Shown: positions 22,500 through 30,583 of the stretch, one piece after another
How the letters are laid out: every line of letters begins with the position of its first letter
How positions within the stretch are numbered: the stretch's first letter is position 1
IMG/VR virus record: IMGVR_UViG_3300047548_001345
Span: 1-32,224 of that record
DNA: 32,224 bases
Direction: 5' to 3' (one strand)
From: a virus
Notes under the pieces: model-generated
Seen by the model: the letters and a program-made list of their open reading frames with translations, nothing else
Told to the model about the DNA's origin: nothing
Database searches by the model: none
Program-made: the position numbers and the translations under genes

Positions 22500-22856
22500 A
22501 TGGCAAGACAAACTTTGAGCAAGCAGACACCCAAGGGACCTTATCCTACTCTGCCGGTTTCCGCCAATGCATTGGATATTTCTTGGACCGCTGCAGACGC
22601 AACCAACAAGGAGCAGTTTGTTCCTGGGAATGACACGTTGGTATTGGTGAAAAATGATGCGGTAGCTGCGAAGACCGTGACGTTCACTTCAAAGGCAGAT
22701 GATAAGAACCGCACGGGTGATGTGAGCGCGTATTCCTTGGGCGCTGGCGAGATCGCGATGTTCCGTTTCAAGAAAGCGGGCTGGATGCAGAGCGATGGCA
22801 AGATCTATATGGAGGCTGAGTCCTCCGACATCAAGTATGCAGTGATCCAACTGTAA
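22500..22856 (+). CDS. Hypothetical beta-rich virion protein
   Basis: The 118-residue product is beta-rich and polar (TLVLVKNDAVAAKTVTFTSKADDK, YSLGAGEIAMFRFKKAGW) with no signal peptide. The pattern resembles small structural or decoration proteins of phages. It lies between the zinc-finger gene and the tail tube gene, so a tail-associated structural role is likely. AAAGGAG precedes the start. Confidence 0.6.
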   Translation: MARQTLSKQTPKGPYPTLPVSANALDISWTAADATNKEQFVPGNDTLVLVKNDAVAAKTVTFTSKADDKNRTGDVSAYSLGAGEIAMFRFKKAGWMQSDGKIYMEAESSDIKYAVIQL

Positions 22857-22866
22857 GGAGAATCAT

Positions 22867-23298
22867 ATGAACGAACTTTCGAGCTTTGGAACTCAATTAA
22901 AAATTGGCGATGGGGGCACGCCTGAAACGTTTGCCAGCGTTTTGAACGTTGGTGATATTGACGGTCCTGACATGAGCCTAGATACGGAAGAGACCACGCA
23001 TCATGGCAGTGTTGATGGATGGTCTGAATTCATCGGCACGATCTTGAATGGCGGTGAGGTAAGTACCAAAGTTTGGTATGTACCTGGTGAAGCCACTCAT
23101 GATATGGAAACCGGTTTACAGGCTGACATGATCAATCGTGTGAAGCGCAATTTTCAACTTGTTTATCCGGACGCAGGCGAGAATGGTTATGCGTTTGCTG
23201 CTCTGGTGACCGGTTGGAAGGTCGGAGCGCCTGTGAAGGGCGTGTTAACTGCGGACCTGAAATTGAAGATCTCTGGTCCTGTCACTGAGTTGCCTTAA
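22867..23298 (+). CDS. Major tail tube protein
   Basis: The 143-residue product would stack as hexameric rings to form the tail tube. The text TQLKIGDGGTPETFASVLNV, MSLDTEETTHHGSVDGWSEF and a closing LTADLKLKISGPV match the siphovirus tail tube group. It precedes the chaperone genes, the usual order. The start follows AAGGAG. Confidence 0.85.
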   Translation: MNELSSFGTQLKIGDGGTPETFASVLNVGDIDGPDMSLDTEETTHHGSVDGWSEFIGTILNGGEVSTKVWYVPGEATHDMETGLQADMINRVKRNFQLVYPDAGENGYAFAALVTGWKVGAPVKGVLTADLKLKISGPVTELP

Positions 23299-23307
23299 GG
23301 TGAAGCC

Positions 23308-23706
23308 ATGACCAACTATCTGACAAAAGAAAACATCCTGACTGCCAATGATATCAAGCGCGAAGAGGTGCAGGTGCCTGAATGGGGCGGCGTTGTACTG
23401 GTGCAAGGCTTGAGTGGCAGGGATCGGGATCAGCTCGAAGCGAGCATGATTCAGGGTAAGGGCAAGGACACGAAGGTGTCACTGGATAATCTGCGAGCAA
23501 AGGTCGTGGCGAGATCCATTGTTGATGAAAACGGGAACCGCATTTTTTCTGATGCGGATATCCCAGCCCTGGCGAAGAAAAGCGCCCTAGCTTTGAACCG
23601 TGTGTATGAAGTTGCGCAACGTTTGAGCGGCATCAGCCAGGAAGATGTGGATGAGCTAACAAAAAACTCCGAGACCGCCCCGAGCGACGATTCTGGTTCG
23701 AGCTAG
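23308..23706 (+). CDS. Tail assembly chaperone, G part
   Basis: The 132-residue product corresponds to lambda gpG, which binds the tape measure during tail assembly. It lies between tail tube and tape measure genes. Near its end, codons ACA AAA AAC contain the slippery heptamer AAAAAAC, so a fraction of ribosomes would shift by -1 and continue into the next frame. AAGGTG precedes the start. Confidence 0.82.
   Translation: MTNYLTKENILTANDIKREEVQVPEWGGVVLVQGLSGRDRDQLEASMIQGKGKDTKVSLDNLRAKVVARSIVDENGNRIFSDADIPALAKKSALALNRVYEVAQRLSGISQEDVDELTKNSETAPSDDSGSS
23661..23667 (+). promoter_or_regulatory. Canonical -1 ribosomal frameshift site AAAAAAC
   Basis: The heptamer lies in the proper register (A AAA AAC) of the G frame. 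Seven bases later CCGCCC (23675-23680) can pair with GGGCGG (23717-23722), a possible stimulating structure at the usual distance. Slippage joins G to the T frame and yields a 252-residue GT fusion. Confidence 0.85.
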
Positions 23707-24065
23707 CTCTTGCCCTGGGCGGGCGCACGGTGGCTGAGTGGCAGGATGCCATGAGCAGCCATGAGTTTTCGGAATGGATGGCTTTCCTTCAGCTTCAACC
23801 ATTCGGCGAGTGGCGTGATGATTTCCGAATGGCTACGCTGGCTGCGGTAATCGTCAATGTGATGACGAGGACAAAGGAAAGCGACAAGATCCATACCGCG
23901 CAAGACTTTATGCCAGATTTTGAAAAGGCACTCGACGAAGCCAAAGCACAAGAAGATATCAGTGATCAGGAACGCACCTGGCAAAAGGTGAAAACGATCT
24001 TTGGTGGTTTGGCGAAGGCAAGCAAAAAGAAAAACGTACCCCCCTCCCCATCAAAGAAACGTTGA
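23667..24065 (+). CDS. Tail assembly chaperone, T part (expressed by -1 frameshift)
   Basis: This part is read in the -1 frame after the slippery site. The sequence runs FWFELALALGGRTVAEWQDA then EFSEWMAFLQLQPFG, which is the typical T-domain text of lambda-type GT chaperones. It adds about 132 residues to the shifted G protein. A separate start is not needed; an in-frame GTG at 23730 exists but has no good ribosome-binding site. Its end overlaps a hairpin before the tape measure gene. Confidence 0.82.
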   Translation, partial: LRDRPERRFWFELALALGGRTVAEWQDAMSSHEFSEWMAFLQLQPFGEWRDDFRMATLAAVIVNVMTRTKESDKIHTAQDFMPDFEKALDEAKAQEDISDQERTWQKVKTIFGGLAKASKKKNVPPSPSKKR

Positions 24066-24073
24066 TGGGGAGG
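24043..24073 (+). other. Perfect 12-bp stem-loop before the tape measure gene
   Basis: CCTCCCCATCAA (24043-24054) pairs with TTGATGGGGAGG (24062-24073) around a 7-base loop. The right arm holds part of the AGGAAGG ribosome-binding region of the tape measure gene, so folding could limit its translation. The stop of the T frame lies in the same arm. Confidence 0.6.
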
Positions 24074-24085
24074 AAGGAATTGTAG

Positions 24086-25735
24086 ATGACAACAATCGCA
24101 ACTTTGGCAGTTAAGTTGATCGCAGACGCAGCTGGTTTTATTGGCGTTATGGATCAGGCTGAGAAGAAGACTCAGACCTGGTCTTCTAACGTCTCTCAAA
24201 ATCTTAAGAACGTGGGCGGGGATATTACAAATCTTGGAAGCCGAGCTTCTACGTATTTGACATTGCCACTCCTTGCGGCAGGGACTGCAGCAGTAAATTA
24301 TGCAAGCGACCTTGAGGAAACAAAATCAAAAGCGAGCGTCATCTTTGGAGAAATGGCAGAGGATCTTTTTAAGTGGAGCAATACTTCTGCCACGACTTTT
24401 GGTCAATCTCAAAAACAGGCTTTGGATGGCGCAAGTAACTTCGCAATATTTGGTCGTGCTGCTAATCTATCAAATGACGACTTGTTAAATTTTGCAAAAA
24501 CGAATACGGAGCTGGCATCTGATCTGGCGTCGTTTTTCAACACGTCACCTGAAGAAGCGATCACTGCACTTGGCGCTGCTTATCGTGGCGAGAGTGAACC
24601 AATCCGTAAGTATGGCGTGCTTTTGAATGAGGCAGCATTACAACAGCAAGCCTTAACAATGGGTTTGATCAGTGAGATTGGTCCGTTGACACAACAGCAA
24701 CGCATCATGGCGGCATATGAATTGATCATGAAGCAGACCGCTGTAGCGCAAGGTGACTTTGCCAGGACTGCTGAGGGTGTGGCGAATCAGACAAGGATTG
24801 CACGTGCTCAATTTGAGGATGCGGCGGCGGCGCTAGGCGTGCAGCTTTTGCCCTATGCCTTGCAGTTGATCCAATGGATCAGCAAAGCCATCACATGGTT
24901 CGAAGCGCTGACCCCACAACAGCAGAAATGGGTAATCGGTTTCCTTGCGATCGCAGCTGCGGTGGGTCCGTTGTTGGTGGTGATTGGGTCATTGATCACG
25001 GCGGTGGGTGCGATTGTAGGTGTGATCGGTGCCATCACTACACCGGTCTTAATCGTGATCGGTGTGATCGCGGCATTGATTGCCATTGGGGTGCTGTTAT
25101 ATCAGGCTTGGCAGAACAACTGGCTTGGTATTCGACAGGTGGTGGATTGGGTCTTGACCTATATCAAGACGATTGTGGCTGCCTGGCAAGCGGCTTTCAG
25201 TGGTGATTGGTACCGGTTTGGTCAACTTTTGCGGCAGGCATGGGACATGTTGTGGAAGGTGATCGCCGGTGCAGTGAGCAATGCTGGCAGTGCAATCAAA
25301 GCCGCATTGAGCACTGCAATGACCAATGCCATGACGGCGTTGAAGAATTTTAATTGGGCTGATGCTGGCAAGAACATTGTGCTTGGTATTCGGAATGGCA
25401 TTCTCGGGAATGTACGCTTTGCAGTAAATGCTGTGATCGCAATGGGTGAAGCTGTAATGGCTGCCATCAAAGGCTTCTTTGGCATTGCCTCGCCCGCGAA
25501 ACTACTTCAGAAGGAAGTTGCACCGTGGCTGGTAAAAGGTGCATTCGATTGGACGCCATTCGTAAACCGTTCACTGTTCCAACCAGCTTTTGCACGCGTA
25601 CCTGGCATCACTGCGGGATTGATGCGTGAGAGCACTGCAAAGAGTGCTGAAGGCATTAATTTGTTGAATTACGGCGTGATTATGATGCCTGAAGGTGGCG
25701 ATGTAAGTAATAGCCTATTAAGGCAGTTAGGATAA
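24086..25735 (+). CDS. Tail tape measure protein
   Basis: The 549-residue product sets tail length. It has the typical N-terminus (LAVKLIADAAGFIGVMDQAE, then QNLKNVGGDITNLGSRAS), a helical body (NYASDLEETKSKASVIFGEM) and a strongly hydrophobic region at about 282-345. The C-terminus has a conserved-looking GFFGIASPAKLLQKEVAPWL motif, common in tape measures. At about 1.5 angstrom per residue it would give a tail of about 80 nm, on the short side. No lytic domain was seen. Confidence 0.9.
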   Translation: MTTIATLAVKLIADAAGFIGVMDQAEKKTQTWSSNVSQNLKNVGGDITNLGSRASTYLTLPLLAAGTAAVNYASDLEETKSKASVIFGEMAEDLFKWSNTSATTFGQSQKQALDGASNFAIFGRAANLSNDDLLNFAKTNTELASDLASFFNTSPEEAITALGAAYRGESEPIRKYGVLLNEAALQQQALTMGLISEIGPLTQQQRIMAAYELIMKQTAVAQGDFARTAEGVANQTRIARAQFEDAAAALGVQLLPYALQLIQWISKAITWFEALTPQQQKWVIGFLAIAAAVGPLLVVIGSLITAVGAIVGVIGAITTPVLIVIGVIAALIAIGVLLYQAWQNNWLGIRQVVDWVLTYIKTIVAAWQAAFSGDWYRFGQLLRQAWDMLWKVIAGAVSNAGSAIKAALSTAMTNAMTALKNFNWADAGKNIVLGIRNGILGNVRFAVNAVIAMGEAVMAAIKGFFGIASPAKLLQKEVAPWLVKGAFDWTPFVNRSLFQPAFARVPGITAGLMRESTAKSAEGINLLNYGVIMMPEGGDVSNSLLRQLG

Positions 25736-25737
25736 CC

Positions 25738-27696
25738 ATGAATATTCAGGATCTTGAATTAGTTTCTTTCGATGGTCATGTTTTGAACGATGCCACATAT
25801 GGGGCGGAGATCCCCATTGATGTGCCACCCCAGGCTGAGGCAGGTATTGTGGCGGTGCCGCGTGCTGGGACGTTCCCGAAATATGCCGGGTTCACACTGG
25901 ATGGTCGCACGTTGCCAATCCATATTTATTCGAAAGATGGAAGCGGGGTGGGCAATCTAATCGAGTGGTTTCCTATCGATGAAAAAGACCTGAAGGTGTT
26001 GGTGGTTCGTAATAAAACCGATGACTCTCTTTGGTATTGGAACGCCAGAGTTAAGAGCACGCCAAGATTGAAGTACAACAAGTTGGAAGTTATTTTTTGG
26101 ACAGATGACCCAATCTGGCGATCTGACACGATGAACAGTGTAAGCTGGAATATCACTGGCACGGGGCAGACCAATGATTTTACGGTTGGTGGAAACCGAT
26201 TTGCCCGCCCGATTTTTCGAGTTGGTCCAACATCTCCACGCACTGGAGGATTTGGATACGTGCGATATGTGGCATTAGCAAACCGAATTAAATCCACCTA
26301 CATTGATTCGCTCAACCTTGCTGATGGGGATTGGAATACGGCTGCCCTGGTCTCTGGCGGAAAGATGCTCAGTAGCGGGAACGACCTGCGAATATTTAGT
26401 GATGTCAGCGGGCAGGAAGTGTATCGATGGTTTGGCGGTGGTGGAATCAATTCCACCACTACGAGACCCGTTGTTAATGTCACTCTGCCCACGATGATCT
26501 ATCTTACATTATCAGGATCCATTGCAAGCAGTGGCGCGGTTTCTACCATTTCTGTAAAAAATACATCTGACAATAAGGCGGCATTAGCCGCCCTGGCTAA
26601 GCAACCTTATAAAGTTCTTGCCATTGATCTGGGTAATGGGCAACAGGAAATATTTACGTACACCGATGTTAACTTGAATGCCCTGCAGATCACTGGCGTG
26701 ACACGAGCTCAAAAGCTATCTGCAATGAAGAGCCACAGTGATGGCGCAGCCATACGACATGTGACCGGCTATTGGGTGATGTATGGAAATTCCAGCATGG
26801 ATGCACCGGGCGCTGGAGATGATTATCTGCCAATGTATGTACTGTCATCGTTTGCGAATGCTTCCCGTTCACTGACGAGTTTTTATGCACCCCTTCAGCC
26901 CGAACGCCTTGGACAATTCTTTCCTAAAATCATCAAGAATGTTGGTGAGCAATCTCATGTCTATACGGCAGACCACGTATCTTATGCCGATGTAGCTACC
27001 GAGATGGGCATGGCAATTCGAGCATTCCTATCCGGCACCAGTTGGAAGGCGCCCACTGCAACGTTGGCATGGGACTTCTATCATCCTGCAGGCATGACCA
27101 ATGTGAGCATGGATGGCGAGAAGTATCGAAAATCGACAGGGTTTCCAATCGTGGCATCGTTGAAGAAAAGCACCAATGGCTCTACATACAGTTCGGTGGC
27201 AAATGAAGCAGCACCTGCAACTGCCAATGTCTGGACGGCATTGGCTACCTTGACCGGTTCGAAGAGCCTGAGTGGAACGTTTTCTTATATTCGCTTTGAG
27301 TTTGGCGGGACTGTGGCTGCTGGTATTGCAGAGAATTATGCAGCCATCGAACTGGATAATTTGGTCTTGACCCTTGATAGCGCAAATTTGCCTTTGATCT
27401 GGTTTGGAAGTGAGAACAACAATAACTATGAAGATTTCCGAATCACCAACAACACGAATGGGCATTGGCTTGAAGTCTCTTATCCTGTCCCTGTGAACGA
27501 TGCGATCATCATTGATACAGAGAATCTTGAGGCATATCGCGAAAGCGATGGAAGTGCAATCCCCATCCGACTGGATGATGAGAACCGGGTGGAGTGGCTG
27601 CCGTTTGAGCCCGGTGTGGTAAATACCCTGCAGTATGACGAAACGGGTGCGAATGCGTTGACCATTGATACTGAGTGGGAGGATCGGAATCAATGA
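25738..27696 (+). CDS. Distal tail protein-like structural protein
   Basis: The 652-residue product follows the tape measure, the place of distal tail (Dit) proteins. Residues 1-130 have the Dit-like text DVPPQAEAGIVAVPRAGTF, KVLVVRNKTDDSLWYWNARV and FWTDDPIWRS. A middle region and a jelly-roll-like part at about 450-550 may be extra carbohydrate-binding modules. The long length is compatible with an evolved Dit carrying such insertions, which is inference. It overlaps the hub gene by 4 bp. Confidence 0.7.
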   Translation: MNIQDLELVSFDGHVLNDATYGAEIPIDVPPQAEAGIVAVPRAGTFPKYAGFTLDGRTLPIHIYSKDGSGVGNLIEWFPIDEKDLKVLVVRNKTDDSLWYWNARVKSTPRLKYNKLEVIFWTDDPIWRSDTMNSVSWNITGTGQTNDFTVGGNRFARPIFRVGPTSPRTGGFGYVRYVALANRIKSTYIDSLNLADGDWNTAALVSGGKMLSSGNDLRIFSDVSGQEVYRWFGGGGINSTTTRPVVNVTLPTMIYLTLSGSIASSGAVSTISVKNTSDNKAALAALAKQPYKVLAIDLGNGQQEIFTYTDVNLNALQITGVTRAQKLSAMKSHSDGAAIRHVTGYWVMYGNSSMDAPGAGDDYLPMYVLSSFANASRSLTSFYAPLQPERLGQFFPKIIKNVGEQSHVYTADHVSYADVATEMGMAIRAFLSGTSWKAPTATLAWDFYHPAGMTNVSMDGEKYRKSTGFPIVASLKKSTNGSTYSSVANEAAPATANVWTALATLTGSKSLSGTFSYIRFEFGGTVAAGIAENYAAIELDNLVLTLDSANLPLIWFGSENNNNYEDFRITNNTNGHWLEVSYPVPVNDAIIIDTENLEAYRESDGSAIPIRLDDENRVEWLPFEPGVVNTLQYDETGANALTIDTEWEDRNQ

Positions 27697-28721
27697 GCCG
27701 TGTGACTGCTTTCAATAAACATGGCATCATGGTTGGTGACCTGCGTGCGCAAACCAAACGCACCTACACACTTGCCAGCACGGGTGTGATCGGGCAGTGT
27801 GATTTTGATATCTCAACCTTTGATTCTCATGCGAGGCTGAAGTTCCTGGAATATGGAAACTTTGTTTTAGTACGCCAGGACAATCTGCCTGATTGGCTTG
27901 GGATTATTTACCCTCCACGAGGGAGGCGGTTTGGGTCTGTCTCTGTCAGGGCGTATCAGATCGAGAACCTTTTGTATTGGAGAACAACCCCCACCCAAAA
28001 ATACACCGGGTCTGCAGGATCGATCTTTCAACAGATCCTGACATGGACAAATTCTGCCAGAAACAACGAGAAGTTGATCAAGCCTGGGATCATTTATAGC
28101 GATGGAAATTCCAGAGAAGAAACGACAGGCAATGATGCGCTTTCGCATCTTGTGTCCGTTGCGAAACGCAGCGGGCAGGATTTTGATATCAAATATTCCA
28201 TCGATAGCGGCAAGCTGGTGCTTACGGGCAATTGGTATGAAATGAAGGGGATCGATACCGGGAAGTATTTCCGTGAAGGTCATAACATTGAAGCAAAAGA
28301 TAATGTGATGGAAGACAACGGGGAGATTTACAACGATCTTACCGGAATTAGCGATGCCTCAACGCCTAATACCCGGATGACATCGAATCTCTATTCTGAT
28401 GCGTCCATTGATCGCTATGGTCTGTATCAGAAAAATATTGTTTATAGCGGCGTAACCCAGCAGGCAACGTTGAACAGCAACGTGCTGGAGCAATTGATAC
28501 GAACTATGGAGCCCGAAAAGGTTTTTGACCTTGTGGCGTTGAACGTGGGTGATACCTATCAGTATCTTGATACAGGCAATATATGGAATGTTGACATGAA
28601 TTATGTGTGGCTGCAGGACGAGAAGTTCGTGACCCAACCCAAGGTGCGCATTCTGGGCATGGAAGTGGACGATGCCATTGAAAAGGTACGAATCATTTCG
28701 GAGATCGCATATGTCAGTTAA
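27693..28721 (+). CDS. Tail hub protein, siphovirus Gp37-like
   Basis: The 342-residue product matches the pattern of the siphovirus ReqiPepy6 Gp37-like family: FVLVRQDNLPDWLGIIYPPR, VRAYQIENLLYWR, then GNDALSHLVSVAKRSGQDFD and a long beta-rich C-terminus. These proteins are thought to form the baseplate hub. The ATG at 27693 follows GGGAGG (27677-27682) and overlaps the stop of the Dit-like gene. It overlaps the fibre gene by 11 bp. Confidence 0.78.
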   Translation: MSRVTAFNKHGIMVGDLRAQTKRTYTLASTGVIGQCDFDISTFDSHARLKFLEYGNFVLVRQDNLPDWLGIIYPPRGRRFGSVSVRAYQIENLLYWRTTPTQKYTGSAGSIFQQILTWTNSARNNEKLIKPGIIYSDGNSREETTGNDALSHLVSVAKRSGQDFDIKYSIDSGKLVLTGNWYEMKGIDTGKYFREGHNIEAKDNVMEDNGEIYNDLTGISDASTPNTRMTSNLYSDASIDRYGLYQKNIVYSGVTQQATLNSNVLEQLIRTMEPEKVFDLVALNVGDTYQYLDTGNIWNVDMNYVWLQDEKFVTQPKVRILGMEVDDAIEKVRIISEIAYVS

Positions 28722-30522
28722 CCCTTTGGAAGATCTCAAATATGGTCGCCGAACTTTAAACGTTGCGCGTTTCCGCGAAGTTGATCATGACCTTTACATG
28801 GCGAAGATCAAGAACGTGACAGGCGAAAGCCTGGATGAAATGGCACCAGAGATCGGGCAGCTTGCGCTTAATGCTACTGACGAAAACGGTGTGCCTGTGG
28901 TCATTATTAGCGCAATCAATTTGCTGAATGAATATGGGGTTGACGCCCATTTTATAGGTTTCGACCCTGAGACTGGCGTTGCTCAGGTGTGGATCAATGC
29001 CGCCACTGGCAAGATCACTGCGGGTGCTGGTTCTGCCACGATGGGTGCTGATGGCATTGTGGTCAATGGGCTGGACCGGCTCCTGAAGTTTGTGGCAACC
29101 AACAGCGGCAACACCGGCACTGGTTACATCCGCATGCGTGTGCATACGGGCAGTGGTAAACCTGTACTATCCATTTCAACAGAGGAAACTATGACAATCA
29201 CAAATCTTGTACCTGATAATTCGTTCGAAAGCGGAGCCTTCTCACCTGACTGGAGTGCTCACGCTGATTTCAGCGTTGTGCAGGCACCCACCCCAAGCGG
29301 GGTGAGCCTTGCGCCTTATGACGGCTCGAAGATGGTGGAATTTGATGCCAACAGCCTCACAGGACGCAGCCTGAACATTGCAAGCCGTCTTGCCGTTACG
29401 GAGGGGCTGCAATATATTGCCTCGGCGCGTTGGGCAAGTAATGGTGTTGGTTCTGCCGGAAGCCAATTGGCGTGTCAATTGAAACTTGAATGGTATGACG
29501 CTGCCAGTGGTGGAAATTTGCTGCGCACTGACCTTGCAGATATGGGGCTTTCAAGCGGTGTGGTTGCCTGGCGAGAGCTTGCCGGTTCCACAAATGCTCC
29601 AGTTGGGGCGACCCATGTCAGTATTATTTTGTTTGTTGACGCACAGGTCGTTGGAGATTATGCCTGGATCGATGACGTGCAATTTTACGAGTACGTACCG
29701 ATTGCAGAGATGCTTTTCTCGCAGGATGCTATACTGCGCGGAGGTCCGTTGCTGCATGATCCAATTGGTTACGAGCCAGATGTGCCAAGCGCTGGAGCGC
29801 GGTCGTGGGCTGATTTTTATAGCGGTCTGCTCAAAACAAAGAGCCATTTTGACGGTCACCCGGCGCTTGTGGCAGGATTTGCCCGCCCATCTGAGCGCCG
29901 TGGTTTTGGTGTTGGTGTTATTGGGTCCGGCATATATCAGGGGTTGGATATCGATATGACTGTGATGGGCACACCATCATTTGGAAATTTGAGTGGGCGT
30001 GCATTTGGTCTATATCGTCAAATGACCGGTACTGCCAATTTTGGTTATAATTTCCCAAATCAGAATATCAACTGGGCAACACAAACCAATATCTATTTTG
30101 CCATTGCATTTACCCATTGGGGCACGTTGTCCGATTCGTACCTGAATTTTGGGTTGGCAACTGCGACACCAGCAGCATTCCCGCCTGGATCAGGCACATA
30201 TTGTGTAATCGGTAAAGACGGATCGGGTGCGTTGCAAGGCAGATCCAATATTGGCAGCAGTACTGTCGTTACATCCACACTGCCTACGTTGGTTTATGGA
30301 CATGATTATCTTCTGAGTTGGGTTCTCAATGTCGCTAATAAGACAGTGCTATTTAACGTATATGACAGGACAGCTGATGAGCATTATTCGGAAGAAATCA
30401 CGCTGACTGGCACAATCCTTGCACCAGCATCTCGCTTTTATGTGCAGTTTGGGCGCAAGAGTGGCACACTACAGGTTGATTTCTACCACACCTATGTTGA
30501 ACTGTTCGACGATAAGCTTTAA
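28711..30522 (+). CDS. Tail fibre / receptor-binding protein
   Basis: The 603-residue product is the last tail gene. The N-terminal 150 residues probably attach it to the baseplate. Residues about 163-328 (NLVPDNSFESGAFSPDW to YAWIDDVQFYE) look like a carbohydrate-binding jelly-roll module. The C-terminal part (about 370-603) is beta-rich and resembles a concanavalin/LamG-like lectin fold. Both suit binding to host surface sugars. The start at 28711 follows GGAG (28700-28703). A strong terminator lies 33 bases after its stop. The domain names come from pattern only. Confidence 0.75.
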   Translation: MSVNPLEDLKYGRRTLNVARFREVDHDLYMAKIKNVTGESLDEMAPEIGQLALNATDENGVPVVIISAINLLNEYGVDAHFIGFDPETGVAQVWINAATGKITAGAGSATMGADGIVVNGLDRLLKFVATNSGNTGTGYIRMRVHTGSGKPVLSISTEETMTITNLVPDNSFESGAFSPDWSAHADFSVVQAPTPSGVSLAPYDGSKMVEFDANSLTGRSLNIASRLAVTEGLQYIASARWASNGVGSAGSQLACQLKLEWYDAASGGNLLRTDLADMGLSSGVVAWRELAGSTNAPVGATHVSIILFVDAQVVGDYAWIDDVQFYEYVPIAEMLFSQDAILRGGPLLHDPIGYEPDVPSAGARSWADFYSGLLKTKSHFDGHPALVAGFARPSERRGFGVGVIGSGIYQGLDIDMTVMGTPSFGNLSGRAFGLYRQMTGTANFGYNFPNQNINWATQTNIYFAIAFTHWGTLSDSYLNFGLATATPAAFPPGSGTYCVIGKDGSGALQGRSNIGSSTVVTSTLPTLVYGHDYLLSWVLNVANKTVLFNVYDRTADEHYSEEITLTGTILAPASRFYVQFGRKSGTLQVDFYHTYVELFDDKL

Positions 30523-30555
30523 CTGATAGTATTGCGCTGTGGAAATAACAAAAAG

Positions 30556-30583
30556 ACCGCGCTGGTTAGCGCGGTTTTTTTTT
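30556..30583. terminator. Bidirectional intrinsic terminator between tail and recombinase genes
   Basis: ACCGCGCT (30556-30563) and AGCGCGGT (30568-30575) form an 8-bp stem with a GGTT loop and nine T (30575-30583). Five A lie just before the stem at 30550-30554 (broken by one G), so the minus-strand transcript also gets a T-run. It ends both converging operons. The recombinase stop codon sits in the loop and right arm. Confidence 0.9.

Noticed and set aside
25926-27693. Minus-strand frames opposite the Dit-like gene
   Set aside because: They overlap a long, well-supported structural gene and lack start signals.
30556-30583. Phage attachment site core
   Set aside because: The palindrome with A- and T-runs on both sides is fully explained as a terminator, and no second copy was seen in the window.
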